A model generated the notes under the pieces. That model made no database searches, had not been told where the DNA came from, and saw only the letters and a program-made list of their open reading frames with translations. Below are positions 33,847 to 45,062 of a stretch of 64,000 nt of DNA, piece by piece. The translations under genes were made by a program, and so were the position numbers. Source of the stretch: Holdemania massiliensis (GTDB lineage Bacteria > Bacillota_I > Bacilli_A > Erysipelotrichales > Erysipelotrichaceae). The first letter of the stretch is position 1, and the number at the start of each line of letters is the position of its first letter. Where the stretch lies: contig NZ_JAKNTK010000001.1 in NCBI RefSeq assembly GCF_022440805.1, positions 2,356,001 through 2,420,000 of the forward strand. The letters are read 5' to 3'.

Positions 33847-34709
33847 CAATATTTCTCCTTTCGGCCCTGAACGAGGGTCAGACAATCCAAATAATCCGCA
33901 TAGCGAATGCGGGAAACCTGCTGCGCCTCGACAGCCTGCTTGATCGCGCAGCCCGGTTCATTCTGATGGATGCAGTCGCGGAACCGGCACTTGCCTAAAT
34001 AAGGGGCAAAATCAGGAACACTCTGCGCCAGTTCCGTCGGCGTCATGCGGCTGAAGTCCAGCGACGAAAAACCTGGCGTATCCGCTACCCAGCCGCCGGC
34101 CACCTCATGCAGCTCAACATGCCGAGTCGTGTGCTTGCCCCGTCCCAGGGCTTTGGAAATTTCCTGAGTCTGCAGCTGAAAGGCTGGATTCAGCTTATTT
34201 AATAAGGAAGACTTGCCGACGCCGCTCTGCCCGGTCAGCACCGTAACTTTGTCCTTTAAAACGCCGGCCAGATTTTCATCGAGTTCTTCCCGGCCGCTCA
34301 GCACGACTTCATATCCGCTGCGGCGGTAATCCTCAATCCAGGCATAGACTGGATCCTGGGCCTGCACCAAATCCATCTTGGTAATGCACAAGACCGGCTG
34401 AATTGAAGCGTTGACAATCAGAAACAGAATCCGGTCCACCAGCGTGCAGGAAAAGTCCGGATCTTTGGCAGACATGACGATCAAAGCCTGATCGACATTG
34501 GCCACCGGCGGACGGATCAGGGTATTCTTTCGCGGAAGGATCCGCTCAATTCCAGTTTGATCGCCGAAATCCGTGTATTCGACCCAATCCCCGGTGCGCG
34601 GCTTATCCTGCAGCCGAACCTTGCCCATGGCCACGCATTCCACGCGCCGTCCATTCTCGTCCGCAACCAGATACTGGTTGGAAATAATTCTGATTATTCT
34701 TCCGATCAT
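33846..34709 (-). CDS. rsgA: Ribosome small-subunit GTPase RsgA
   Basis: Circularly permuted GTPase that helps late 30S maturation (287 residues). An N-terminal OB-fold is followed by the permuted order: G4 TKMD, G1 GQSGVGKSS (about 167-175), then G3 DTPGFSSLD. The C-terminal zinc motif reads CRFRDCIHQNEPGC. It follows prkC by 69 bases and is coupled to rpe. In Bacillus RsgA is a substrate of the neighbouring kinase, consistent with this context. Confidence 0.96.
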   Translation of the reverse strand: MIGRIIRIISNQYLVADENGRRVECVAMGKVRLQDKPRTGDWVEYTDFGDQTGIERILPRKNTLIRPPVANVDQALIVMSAKDPDFSCTLVDRILFLIVNASIQPVLCITKMDLVQAQDPVYAWIEDYRRSGYEVVLSGREELDENLAGVLKDKVTVLTGQSGVGKSSLLNKLNPAFQLQTQEISKALGRGKHTTRHVELHEVAGGWVADTPGFSSLDFSRMTPTELAQSVPDFAPYLGKCRFRDCIHQNEPGCAIKQAVEAQQVSRIRYADYLDCLTLVQGRKEKY

Positions 34710-34778
34710 AACGCTCCTTTTCTAATCGCTTCGATGCGCTGCGGCCACTTCCCGCAGTTTTGCTTTTTATTCAGCTGT

Positions 34779-36475
<1,697 letters not shown>

Positions 36476-36479
<4 letters not shown>

Positions 36480-37225
36480 CGCTTATCCCCCGCTTCCTTT
36501 TGGATCAGGATGATCGTGATGTTGTCGTAACCACCCTGCAGAAGCGCCAGATTCATCAGCTGCTTGCTTTTGCCCTGCAGCGTCTGACGCGGATCGAGCA
36601 TCACTTTGGCAATCACGCTGTCCGGCACATAACCATGCAGGCCATCCGAACATAATAAAAACGTATCGACCGGATCGTCAATCCGGGTTAAATCAATGCG
36701 GATATTCGACCAGATTCCCAACGCGTTGGTCAGCATGTTCCGCTTCGGATGATTCATCATCTCTTCTTCGCTCAGCTCGCCATGGTTGACCAGCTCCTGC
36801 ACCAGCGTGTGATCCTGTGTCAGGCAGCGGAAGCTGCCATCCTGAAAGGAAGCATAGGCACGGCTGTCGCCGATGTTGATCACATAGCTGCCCTGCGGGA
36901 TCAGCAGCACGCCGACTAACGTCGTCCCCATCCCCTGATAATCCTTGCGGGTCGTGGAAAGCGTAAACACCGTGTCGTTAGCCTTGCGCACCTGATAGCG
37001 CAGCCACGTCAGCGCTTCCTCTTCATCCTTGAAGCCCTGGTTCGCGCTGAACACCTCGCTGAAATACTGAATTGCCGTCTGCGAAGCGACATCGCCGGAA
37101 TTGCCTCCGCCGATCCCATCGCAGACCAAAGCGAAAACATCGCCAACCTCATTGGAGGCGATGACATAGCTGTCCTGATTGCACGCGCGGACTAAGCCGG
37201 TATCCGTAGCGCCGAAGCACTTCAT
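36476..37225 (-). CDS. prpC: PP2C-type Ser/Thr phosphatase (PrpC/Stp)
   Basis: Dephosphorylates the targets of PrkC (249 residues). PP2C metal motifs are visible: TDTGLVRACNQDSY (7-20), CDGIGGGNSGDVAS near 35-50, INIGDSRAY near 117, LCSDGL near 192 and the C-terminal GGYDNITIILI. It overlaps rlmN at its start and prkC at its end (both ATGA), so it is coupled with both. Confidence 0.96.
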
Positions 37226-38265
37226 TGCCGGCGCATCCTTTCATGCTTGGCGCGCAGCTGGCCGCAGGCAGCATCGATATCATTGCCGTGCTCCTGGCGC
37301 AGCGTCGCTTTCACACCCTGCTTCATCAAGGCATCGTAAAACCGCATCGCGGATTTGTAATCCGTACTCTTATAGCCGTTTTCATCTACTTGATTGTACG
37401 GAATCAGATTGACGTAAGCATTCATGCCGCGGATAAGCGCAGCCAGCTTGCCCGCCATTTCCGGCGTATCGTTGACGCCTTTGAGCAAAATGTATTCAAA
37501 TGTCAGCCGGCGGTTATTCTCAACGGAATAACGGCGCAGGCAAGCCATCAGCGGACCTAAAGGATAAGCTTTGTTGACAGGCATGATTTTGCTTCTGAGC
37601 TCATCGGTCGGAGCATGCAGCGAAATCGCCAGATTGTACTGCTTGTGTTCGGCCGCAAACCGATCAATGCTCGGGATCAGTCCGCTGGTCGAAATCGTAA
37701 TATGCCGAGCGCCGATGGCCAGCCCCTTATCATGGTTAATCGTGTTGCAGAAATTCAAAACGTTGTCATAGTTGTCAAACGGTTCGCCCGTGCCCATGAC
37801 GACGACATGCGAAATCCGATCAGGTTCTTTATCCAGCTCCAGCTGCACACTCATGACCTGCGCGACCATTTCACCGCTGGTCAGATCCCGCTGCTTCTTC
37901 AACAAACCGCTGGCACAGAACGTACAGCCCATGTTGCAGCCGATCTGCGAAGTCACGCATAAAGAACGGCCATAGTTATAGGTCATTAACACACACTCGA
38001 CCAAGGCACCGTCGCCCAGTTCAAATAAAAACTTAATCGTGCCGTCGCGCGATACCTGCTTTTCAACGAGCTGAATCGGATTGATGCAGAACTGTGCGTT
38101 CAGCTGAGCGATCATATCCTTGCTTAAATCGGTCATCTGCTCAAACGATGTGGCATGCTTGCGGTACAGCCATTGAAAAATCTGATCCGCCCGATATTTT
38201 TTCCATCCTAAACTGAGAACGAGTTCTTCCAGTTGTAAGTAACTGTAATCATAAATTGTTTTCAT
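37222..38265 (-). CDS. rlmN: 23S rRNA/tRNA (adenine-C2) methyltransferase RlmN
   Basis: Radical SAM enzyme that methylates C2 of A2503 in 23S rRNA and A37 in some tRNAs (347 residues). The 4Fe-4S motif CNMGCTFCASG is at about 109-119, and the two catalytic Cys are expected near 109-ish upstream loop and in the C-terminal DIDAACGQLR. MGTGEPFDNYDNV near 166 is the SAM-binding region. In the usual order rsmB-rlmN-prpC-prkC. Confidence 0.96.
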   Translation of the reverse strand: MKTIYDYSYLQLEELVLSLGWKKYRADQIFQWLYRKHATSFEQMTDLSKDMIAQLNAQFCINPIQLVEKQVSRDGTIKFLFELGDGALVECVLMTYNYGRSLCVTSQIGCNMGCTFCASGLLKKQRDLTSGEMVAQVMSVQLELDKEPDRISHVVVMGTGEPFDNYDNVLNFCNTINHDKGLAIGARHITISTSGLIPSIDRFAAEHKQYNLAISLHAPTDELRSKIMPVNKAYPLGPLMACLRRYSVENNRRLTFEYILLKGVNDTPEMAGKLAALIRGMNAYVNLIPYNQVDENGYKSTDYKSAMRFYDALMKQGVKATLRQEHGNDIDAACGQLRAKHERMRRQ

Positions 38266-38295
38266 TGTATCACCGTTCCTTATTTTATCATATTT

Positions 38296-39534
38296 TTAAC
38301 AGCGGCGGATCATTTTCGCGATATAAAAGCCATCCTGATCGCCTTCATCCGGGAAGAACGTTTTCTCATCCTGCAGTTCAAAATCCGGGTGCTGGGCTAA
38401 AAACGCTGTCGTCTGCTTGTCATTTTCCTTGCGGTTGAGCGTGCAGGTGCTGTAAACCAACGTTCCGCCTACCCGGCACAGCGGCGCGCAGTGGTTTAAA
38501 ATTTCCGCCTGCAGACCAACAATTTCGTCTAAAGCTTCCGGGGTTAAGCGCAGAAGAATCTCCGGCTTATGCCGCAGCACGCCCAAACCGCTGCACGGCA
38601 CATCCAAAAGCACGCGGTCAAACTGCCGTCCAGCCAGCTGCTGATCAGCACAGGTGGCATCCAGCACTTGGGTTTCAATGATCAAAGCCCCGGTGCGCTG
38701 TGCCGCTTCTTCCACTAATTTTAAGCGGTGCGGATGCAGATCACAGGCCAGAATCGAGCCCTGATTGTCCATCATCGCCGCCAGCTGCGTCGTCTTGGTT
38801 CCCGGAGCGCTGCAGGCGTCAAAGACGGATTCCCCTGGTTGAGGATCCAGCCACAGCGCGACCTGTTGGCTGGATCGATCCTGGATGACGATTTTCCCTT
38901 CGCCAAGCCAAGGATCAGCGACGGGATTGCCGGTCGTCGTGATCGTCCAGCCATTGGGCTGCAAAGTCCAGTCCGACCGCAAAGCCAGCTCTTCCGCTTT
39001 CAGCTTCAGCGGATTGATCCGCACGCTGACCGCCGCTTCTTCCAGATCGGCCAGCGCGATCGATCGCATTTTATCCTCCCCGTAATGGGCTTTCCACAGA
39101 TTTAACAACCATTGCGGATGGCTGGTGATCAACGCCAGATTCGCGATGGAATCCGGCTGGGGCAGCGGTTTCTGGCCCCGCCGCAGCACTTGCCTTAACA
39201 CCGCGTTGACCAACCCTTTCATAGGCTGCGGACACATCTTTACAGCCTCGTTAACAACCGCGTAGTCAGTACCTTTATCCAGATAAAAAAGCTGGTACAC
39301 GCTCATATCCAGAAGCACTGCGACCTTGGCTTCCGGGATCCGCTTCACCAAATCCCGCCATTGCCAGCGCAGCGGCTCCCGATGACGCAGCACACCGTAC
39401 AGGACAGCCGTCACCCAGCGCTTTTCTTCCTCACTGAGCGCCAAGCCATGCTGACGCAGCCACAAACTGGCATATTGTCCTTCATTGATCACTGCATGCA
39501 AACCCTGCCATGCGGTTTTTCTCATATTGTTCAT
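38296..39534 (-). CDS. rsmB: 16S rRNA (cytosine-C5) methyltransferase RsmB
   Basis: Methylates C967 of 16S rRNA. It has 412 residues from the ATG at 39534, preceded by AAAGGAG. An N-terminal NusB-like RNA-binding domain (about 1-130) is followed by the Rossmann domain with FDACSAPGTKT (SAM site), DVPCSGLG (proton-donor Cys region) and VYSTCTLNRKEND (nucleophile Cys). It is separated from priA by a 79-base gap holding a hairpin; the def-fmt genes usually found between them in Bacilli are missing. Confidence 0.95.
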   Translation of the reverse strand: MNNMRKTAWQGLHAVINEGQYASLWLRQHGLALSEEEKRWVTAVLYGVLRHREPLRWQWRDLVKRIPEAKVAVLLDMSVYQLFYLDKGTDYAVVNEAVKMCPQPMKGLVNAVLRQVLRRGQKPLPQPDSIANLALITSHPQWLLNLWKAHYGEDKMRSIALADLEEAAVSVRINPLKLKAEELALRSDWTLQPNGWTITTTGNPVADPWLGEGKIVIQDRSSQQVALWLDPQPGESVFDACSAPGTKTTQLAAMMDNQGSILACDLHPHRLKLVEEAAQRTGALIIETQVLDATCADQQLAGRQFDRVLLDVPCSGLGVLRHKPEILLRLTPEALDEIVGLQAEILNHCAPLCRVGGTLVYSTCTLNRKENDKQTTAFLAQHPDFELQDEKTFFPDEGDQDGFYIAKMIRRC

Positions 39535-39564
39535 CCGCCCTGCTCCTTTGCTTCTTATTGAATC

Positions 39565-39590
39565 CACTGACTGCGGTTTCGCAGTCAGTG
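39565..39590 (-). promoter_or_regulatory. Perfect hairpin between priA and rsmB
   Basis: An 11-base perfect stem (CACTGACTGCG/CGCAGTCAGTG) with a four-base loop lies 23 bases after the priA stop. No T-run follows on either strand, so it is probably an RNA-processing or stability element rather than a terminator. Confidence 0.6.
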
Positions 39591-39613
39591 CTTGTCTTCA
39601 TTTCTTCACGCCG

Positions 39614-41779
39614 CTAATCCAGAATCAGCGGATTGACATCAATGCTCAAATGCGCCTGAGTCCGTTGTGTTCGATACTCTTCCAAAATTTTGGAAAGCAC
39701 CGCTTTCATCTGATCCAGATTTTTGCCTTTCAGCACCAGCCGGCTGCGGTAGCGATCCTGCAGCTTAAACAAATCGCTCGGCCCCAGCACCTTAAACGCA
39801 TTGGTCTGCCTCAGCGCCTGGGCAAACCATTGGGCCGACTGCTTCGGCCGCTCCGGATGGCTGTCGGAAAAGGTCAATGCGATCAAATAGGTATACGGCG
39901 GGTAACCGCCTAAATGCCGATACTGCATTTCTTGATAGAAAAATCCGGAATAATCCTGCCGGCTGCCCGCTGCCACGGCAAAATGATTCGGATCAAAAGC
40001 CTGAATAATCACTTCGCCGGGCGTTGACGAACGACCACTGCGGCCGGCGGCCTGCATGATCAGATCAAAGGTCATTTCCACGCTGCGAAAATCCGGCCGA
40101 GCGGTTCCGGCATCAGCATTGAGAATGCCGACCAGAGTCACCTGCGGATAATCCAGACCTTTGGCAATCATCTGCGTGCCCACAAGAATATCTGCTTCGT
40201 GGCGCCCGAATTGTTCCAACAGCGTCTGGTGTGCCTGTTTGCGCGAGGTCGTATCGGCATCCATGCGCAGGATCCGAGCCTGCGGGAATAACCGGGCAAC
40301 TTCCTCTTCCAGTTTCTGGGTGCCATAACCCGGAGCCGCAAACGTCCGGGAACCGCATTTCGGGCAGACGGTAATTAACGGATATTCCGATCCGCACAGA
40401 TGACATTTCATCTTGTTGATCGATTTATGATAGGAAAGCGCCACATCACAATGCGGACACTGCAAGGTTTCCCCGCACTGGCCGCACTTGATCAGCGGGC
40501 TGTACCCACGCCGGTTTAATAACAGAATCACCTGTTCTTTCCGGTCTAAGCGCTCCGCGATCTTCTGTTTCAGCTCATCGCTGAGAATGCCTGACTGCGA
40601 GCGGCTCTGATTCTTCATGTCCACAACGGTGCAGACCGGCAGCTGACGGTTAACCCGCTCTTTCAGCTCCGTCAGTCCATAGACGCCTTTTAACGCTCGG
40701 GCATAGGATTCTAAGGAAGGCGTTGCGCTGCCCAAAATCACCTTGCAGCCAAAATACTGCGCGCGATGAATTGCGATATCGCGGCAATGATACTGCGGCA
40801 GCGAGTCCTGCTTATAGCTGGAATCATGTTCCTCATCCAGGATGATCAAGCCCAAATGATCAAATGGCATAAAGACGGCCGAGCGCGTACCGACGACAAT
40901 CGACGCCTGCTTTTCAAAGACGCGGCAGTATTGTTCATATTTCTGTTGATTGTTCAGCGCGGAATGATAGATTGCAACCTCGGTTGGAAAACGCCCTTTG
41001 ACCCGCGCGACCATCTGCGGTGTCAGTGAGATTTCCGGCACCAGAATCAAAACCTGTTTGCCCTGGTTCAGCACTTGCCGGGCCAGATGCAGATAGACCT
41101 CGGTTTTCCCGCTGCCAGTCACGCCATGCAGCAACATGACCGCTTTGGCGCTGGTTTCAATCTCATGAACAACCCGCTGCTGATCGGCATTGAGCGGCAA
41201 AAAGGCTTCAGCTTGGGCAGCCTGAGGGGCGCTGGCTTTTACGGCTCGGCTGTCCAGCCGGACACAGCCCAGCTTTTCCAAGGTCCGCGTGATCGCCGGC
41301 GATTGTTTGCGCCAGAGCGACAAACCTGTCGGACCCTGTTGCTTCAGCCAGTCCAGCACTTCCTTCTGCCGCGGCGTTAAGTGAGGATGATCGGCAACAT
41401 AAACCGCAATCTGTTCCATTTTAATTTTCTGATTGGAGCTTTTCGGCTTCAGCTTCGATGGCAGCATTGCCTGAAAACAGGAAATTACCGGCGAAAGGGT
41501 ATCTTTCGCCATCCACTTAGCCAGATCAAACAGTTCCGGAGTGATCAGCGCATTCTCATCGAGCACTGACAAAATCGGTTTTAATGGACGACCCTTGGCT
41601 AACGTTTTCGCTGGATCTTCCACTTCCGCCACTTCATCGACGAATCCGACAATCTGCCGGCCGTTAAAATCAACGATCACCCGTTTACCTTTTTCCGCCG
41701 GAAGCTGCAGCGCATCATAGGAATAAACCTGGTCCAGCTGCAAAACAGGATGTTCGATCCAAACTTTCGCTACGCGCAT
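39614..41779 (-). CDS. priA: Primosomal replication helicase PriA
   Basis: Restarts collapsed replication forks (721 residues, normal). The 3'-DNA-binding domain fills about 1-110. Helicase motif I GVTGSGKTEVY is near 219, motif II DEEH near 313 and a zinc region with CGQCGETLQCPHC and CHLCG at about 450-485. The segment IAKGLDYPQVTLVG is motif V-like and GRSGRS is motif VI. The ATG has GGAGGTGAGGG upstream. First gene of the long housekeeping run priA-rsmB-rlmN-prpC-prkC-rsgA-rpe-thiN. Confidence 0.96.
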   Translation of the reverse strand: MRVAKVWIEHPVLQLDQVYSYDALQLPAEKGKRVIVDFNGRQIVGFVDEVAEVEDPAKTLAKGRPLKPILSVLDENALITPELFDLAKWMAKDTLSPVISCFQAMLPSKLKPKSSNQKIKMEQIAVYVADHPHLTPRQKEVLDWLKQQGPTGLSLWRKQSPAITRTLEKLGCVRLDSRAVKASAPQAAQAEAFLPLNADQQRVVHEIETSAKAVMLLHGVTGSGKTEVYLHLARQVLNQGKQVLILVPEISLTPQMVARVKGRFPTEVAIYHSALNNQQKYEQYCRVFEKQASIVVGTRSAVFMPFDHLGLIILDEEHDSSYKQDSLPQYHCRDIAIHRAQYFGCKVILGSATPSLESYARALKGVYGLTELKERVNRQLPVCTVVDMKNQSRSQSGILSDELKQKIAERLDRKEQVILLLNRRGYSPLIKCGQCGETLQCPHCDVALSYHKSINKMKCHLCGSEYPLITVCPKCGSRTFAAPGYGTQKLEEEVARLFPQARILRMDADTTSRKQAHQTLLEQFGRHEADILVGTQMIAKGLDYPQVTLVGILNADAGTARPDFRSVEMTFDLIMQAAGRSGRSSTPGEVIIQAFDPNHFAVAAGSRQDYSGFFYQEMQYRHLGGYPPYTYLIALTFSDSHPERPKQSAQWFAQALRQTNAFKVLGPSDLFKLQDRYRSRLVLKGKNLDQMKAVLSKILEEYRTQRTQAHLSIDVNPLILD

Positions 41780-41897
41780 ACCCTCACCTCCGAATTCTGT
41801 CCTTAATCATACCATAATTTAAACGCGGCGAAAATGGCCGATCGGAAAAAGCGGGCTTCGTTCCATGGCTCTGAAATCCATTCTGCCGGCTTTCTGT

Positions 41898-42518
41898 TTA
41901 CTGACTTCCCGTTTCCTGCCGCTGGAGTTTGCGGCAAGTGCGGTAAAACTTCTGATACGACATGCCGCTTTGAGCGATCAGTTCTTTGGATGGCCGGCTC
42001 TTTTGCCGCCATTGATGATACAGTGGCATAAATTCCGGCGGCACCGTCAGCTGGGGACGGCCTAAATGTACACCCTTTTCCTTGGCGATGCGGATCCCTT
42101 CCGCCTGCCGCTGGCGAATCATCTTTCGCTCATTTTCCGCAACAAATGAAAGCAGCTCCAGGACCAGATTGCAGATCAGCGTGCCAACCAGATCCTGATC
42201 GACGCTGGTATCGAGAATCGGCATATCGAGAATTTTGATATGAACTCTGCGCGTGCGCGTAATCCATTTCCATTCTTCCAGAATTTCTTCATAATTGCGT
42301 CCCAGCCGATCCAGACTTTGGACGACAATTAAATCTCCCGGCTTGACCTTACGGCGTGTAAGCTTCTGATAGCTTGGGCGATTGAAATCTTTTCCGCTGA
42401 GCTTATCCATATAAATTCGCTGCGGTGCAACGCCATACGCAATGAGTTCCTTCATCTGTCGATCAATATTTTGATCTTTTGTGGATACGCGGACATATCC
42501 ATAAATCATCTGTGACAT
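41898..42518 (-). CDS. Serine recombinase (resolvase/invertase family)
   Basis: A 206-residue site-specific recombinase. The catalytic Ser lies in YGYVRVSTKDQNIDRQ near the N terminus, with QSLDRLGRN further on; a C-terminal HTH (about 155-195, SKELIAQSGMSYQKFYRTCR) reads the site. The size fits small resolvases/invertases, not large integrases. I chose the ATG at 42518, five bases after GGAGGAGG. No other mobile-element genes, no invertible gene segment and no transposase is nearby, so it may be domesticated or the relic of a lost element. Two palindromes lie upstream. Confidence 0.88.
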   Translation of the reverse strand: MSQMIYGYVRVSTKDQNIDRQMKELIAYGVAPQRIYMDKLSGKDFNRPSYQKLTRRKVKPGDLIVVQSLDRLGRNYEEILEEWKWITRTRRVHIKILDMPILDTSVDQDLVGTLICNLVLELLSFVAENERKMIRQRQAEGIRIAKEKGVHLGRPQLTVPPEFMPLYHQWRQKSRPSKELIAQSGMSYQKFYRTCRKLQRQETGSQ

Positions 42519-42569
42519 AACTTCCTCCTCCATGAATTCATTACATCATAGACTCAGAAAAAAAGAGAA

Positions 42570-42625
42570 GGTAAAATTTACCTCCGTTTTTAAGATTACA
42601 TTGTATTAAAAAGGTGTACCTTTTT
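42570..42625. repeat. Two palindromes upstream of the recombinase gene
   Basis: GGTAAAATTTACC (42570-42582) and AAAAAGGTGTACCTTTTT (42608-42625; central GT/AC) are both symmetric and share GGT..ACC. The second lies between possible -35 (TTTCAA) and -10 (TACAAT) boxes on the minus strand, so it could be an operator. The two may also be parts of a recombination (res-like) site. Confidence 0.5.
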
Positions 42626-42676
42626 GAAACAAGCAGAACAAGCTGAAAAAATTACCAGGAAAAGCCAAAATAGGTT

Positions 42677-42705
42677 TTGACAGGATTCAATCTACCCTTT
42701 AGAAT
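42677..42705 (+). promoter_or_regulatory. Promoter of the 75-residue protein gene
   Basis: TTGACA and TAGAAT are 17 bases apart, a near-consensus sigma-A promoter. Its transcript would start near 42712. Confidence 0.8.
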
Positions 42706-42771
42706 AAAGAATAGAGATGTTTGTTCAGTGTTTTATAAAAGTACACTTTACTGAAAGGAGCGTGATTGAGG

Positions 42772-42999
42772 ATGGCATTAATCGATGAAGTCGCGGATCA
42801 ATGCGGATTGTTCATATCAGATTTAAAGGCACAGAACAATCACTCCGTTGTTGCCGGGATTTTAAAACAGATCGACGCCGATGCCTTTTCAGCTGCGGAC
42901 TGGAATCATTTCATGGCTTATCTGTTTGAAGAAGAGGAAACATTCACAGACGCGAAGCAGGCCCGACAGGCATGCCTGGATAAATTGAATACCCAATAA
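42772..42999 (+). CDS. Small acidic protein of unknown function
   Basis: A 75-residue soluble, acidic, mainly helical protein with no recognised motif (segments ALIDEVADQCGLFISDLK, YLFEEEETF). It is probably real: a near-consensus promoter, GAAAGGAG and a terminator surround it. The ATG is eleven bases from that site; a TTG six bases earlier would add two residues. It diverges from the recombinase, about 250 bases apart. Relation between the two is unknown. Confidence 0.65.
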   Translation: MALIDEVADQCGLFISDLKAQNNHSVVAGILKQIDADAFSAADWNHFMAYLFEEEETFTDAKQARQACLDKLNTQ

Positions 43000-43021
43000 G
43001 GAGCGCAAGCTTCTTTTTTCT
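42998..43021 (+). terminator. Terminator of the 75-residue protein gene
   Basis: AAGGAGC and GCTTCTT around GCAA, followed by a T-run; it overlaps the stop codon. Confidence 0.75.
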
Positions 43022-43031
43022 TGGATAAAAA

Positions 43032-43065
43032 GAAAAAGTGATTCTCCGCATGAGAGTATCACTTG
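43032..43065 (-). terminator. Terminator of the suf/5-FCL operon
   Basis: On the minus strand AAGTGATACTCTC pairs with GAGAATCACTT, then TTTTCTTTTT. It is about 40 bases after the cyclo-ligase stop. Confidence 0.78.
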
Positions 43066-43105
43066 ATCCCATAATTCATAAGATTTGCTTTTTCGCGGTT
43101 ACAAT

Positions 43106-43663
43106 TTATAACGAACCTTGTTCTGTGAGAATCATATCCAGTGGTATATCAAAGGCTTCCGGCTGGAAATGCTCAACGCGCTGCATCGTGTAAGCCAGTC
43201 CGACCTTCAGACCAGGAAAATGACACAATACTGAATCATAATAGCCCCGGCCATAGCCGATGCGGTTCTTTTCCAAATCAAAGCCCACCACCGGCACAAT
43301 CATCAGCTCCAGCTCGGACAGCTCGGCCTTGCGCGAAGGCTGGGCAACGGGTTCCAAAAGTTCAAACCGGGAAGGAATGCAGTCCTGTAAGCCTGTAATC
43401 CAGTAGAAATCCAGGGTATTTATCCCCTCCCGCACAACACATTTAGGAACGGCGACCTGTTTTCCCTGATCTAAAAGATGCTGCAGGATCCGCCGGGTAT
43501 CGGCTTCATCCTGGATTGAAATATACAGGCCGATCTTTTGGTAGGGTTCCTGCACCTTCATCAGCTGTTCCCGAATATTTTCATCAAACTGGGCCTTTAA
43601 CAAGGGCGGCAGCTCGTGCCGCTTCATCTGCGCCAGCTTCCGCAGGGCTTTTTTATCCAACAC
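43106..43663 (-). CDS. 5-formyltetrahydrofolate cyclo-ligase
   Basis: Converts 5-formyl-THF to 5,10-methenyl-THF with ATP (185 residues, normal). Family features are the N-terminal [15 protein letters not shown], the middle [27 protein letters not shown] (ATP and folate site) and the C-terminal LDMILTEQ. It overlaps the end of sufB by 11 bases, so here the one-carbon enzyme is the last gene of the SUF operon. No functional link to Fe-S assembly is established to my knowledge. Confidence 0.93.
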   Translation of the reverse strand: MLDKKALRKLAQMKRHELPPLLKAQFDENIREQLMKVQEPYQKIGLYISIQDEADTRRILQHLLDQGKQVAVPKCVVREGINTLDFYWITGLQDCIPSRFELLEPVAQPSRKAELSELELMIVPVVGFDLEKNRIGYGRGYYDSVLCHFPGLKVGLAYTMQRVEHFQPEAFDIPLDMILTEQGSL

Positions 43664-45062
43664 TGCCCTCCATATCCAGCTTCAGCAGCTGGTTCAGCTC
43701 AACCGCATATTCCATCGGCAGCTCACGCGTAAACGGCTCCAAAAAGCCCATGATGATCATTTCGGTTGCCTGTGACTTCGTCAATCCGCGCGACATCAGA
43801 TAGAACAGCTGTTCCTCGGAAATCTTGGATACCGTCGCTTCGTGTTCGATTGTTGACGTCCTAGAAGAAGAAACGTTGGTCGGAATCGTATCGCTGCGGG
43901 ATTGTTCATCCAGAATCAGCGTGTCGCATTCAACTTTGGAACGGGCATATTCGGCCTTCGGCCCATGCTGAACCAGACCGCGGTAATTCACCTCACCGCC
44001 TAACCGGGAGACTGATTTGGAAATAATCGTACTCGACGTATGTGGCGCCAGATGAATCATCTTCGCTCCGGCATCCTGGATCTGATGGCGGGCAGCCACC
44101 GCGATGGAAATGCACATTCCGCGGGCATATTCACCGACCAACAGACACGCCGGGTATTTCATATTTGTTTGGGAACCAATGTTGCCGTCAATCCACTCCA
44201 TCGCCCCATGCGCGTAGACTTTCGCCCGCTTGGTCACGAGGTTGATGATGTTGTCCGACCAGTTCTGCACTGTTGAGTACCGGCACTTGCCGCCTTCCTT
44301 GATGATGATCTCCACCACGGCGGCATGCAGCGAATCCTTGGAATAGGTCGGTGCGGTGCAGCCTTCAACATAATGCACATCCGCTCCCTCATCGACGATG
44401 ATCAGGGTTCTCTCAAACTGACCCATCTGTTCCGAATTGATGCGGAAATAGGACTGCAGCGGTTTTTCCAGCTTTACCCCTTTCGGGACATAAATGAAGG
44501 ATCCGCCCGACCACACCGCACTGTTGAGAGCGGCAAATTTGTTGTCGGTATACGGAACAACGCTGGCGAAGTATTCTTTCAACAGCTCTGGATACTGCTG
44601 CAAGGCAGAATCGGTATCCAAGAAAATAACACCTTTTTCCTCGACCTCTTTCAGCATGTTGTGATAGACGGTTTCGGATTCATACTGGGTGTTGACGCCG
44701 GCCAGAAACTTCTGTTCCGCCTCTGGAATTCCCAGTTTATCAAAGGTTTCTTTGATTGTTTCCGGCACTTCCTCCCAATCCGTCTCCTTCTTGTTGCTTG
44801 GGCGGATATAGTAGGTATAGTCATCAAAATTCAGGCTGCTTAAATCCGGTCCCCAATCCTGAATCAGCATGCTGACAAAGGCATCATAGGCTTTCAGACG
44901 GAAATCCAGCATCCACTGCGGTTCGTTTTTGATCTGAGAAATCTCAATCACGGTTTCCCGCGTCAATCCTTTTTTCGTCTTGAAGACGCTGACATCCTCA
45001 TCATGAAAGCCGTATTGGTAATCGTCCTGTGTTTTCAGGACTGCTTCTTGTTCGCGGCTCAT
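43653..45062 (-). CDS. sufB: Fe-S assembly scaffold SufB
   Basis: Core scaffold subunit of the SufBCD complex that builds Fe-S clusters (469 residues, normal). The beta-helix core includes [14 protein letters not shown], which contains the conserved scaffold Cys, [11 protein letters not shown], the [14 protein letters not shown] segment and the C-terminal [16 protein letters not shown]. The start at 45062 overlaps sufU by four bases and has GGGAG upstream; an earlier ATG at 45077 is less likely. Confidence 0.96.
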   Translation of the reverse strand: MSREQEAVLKTQDDYQYGFHDEDVSVFKTKKGLTRETVIEISQIKNEPQWMLDFRLKAYDAFVSMLIQDWGPDLSSLNFDDYTYYIRPSNKKETDWEEVPETIKETFDKLGIPEAEQKFLAGVNTQYESETVYHNMLKEVEEKGVIFLDTDSALQQYPELLKEYFASVVPYTDNKFAALNSAVWSGGSFIYVPKGVKLEKPLQSYFRINSEQMGQFERTLIIVDEGADVHYVEGCTAPTYSKDSLHAAVVEIIIKEGGKCRYSTVQNWSDNIINLVTKRAKVYAHGAMEWIDGNIGSQTNMKYPACLLVGEYARGMCISIAVAARHQIQDAGAKMIHLAPHTSSTIISKSVSRLGGEVNYRGLVQHGPKAEYARSKVECDTLILDEQSRSDTIPTNVSSSRTSTIEHEATVSKISEEQLFYLMSRGLTKSQATEMIIMGFLEPFTRELPMEYAVELNQLLKLDMEGSVG

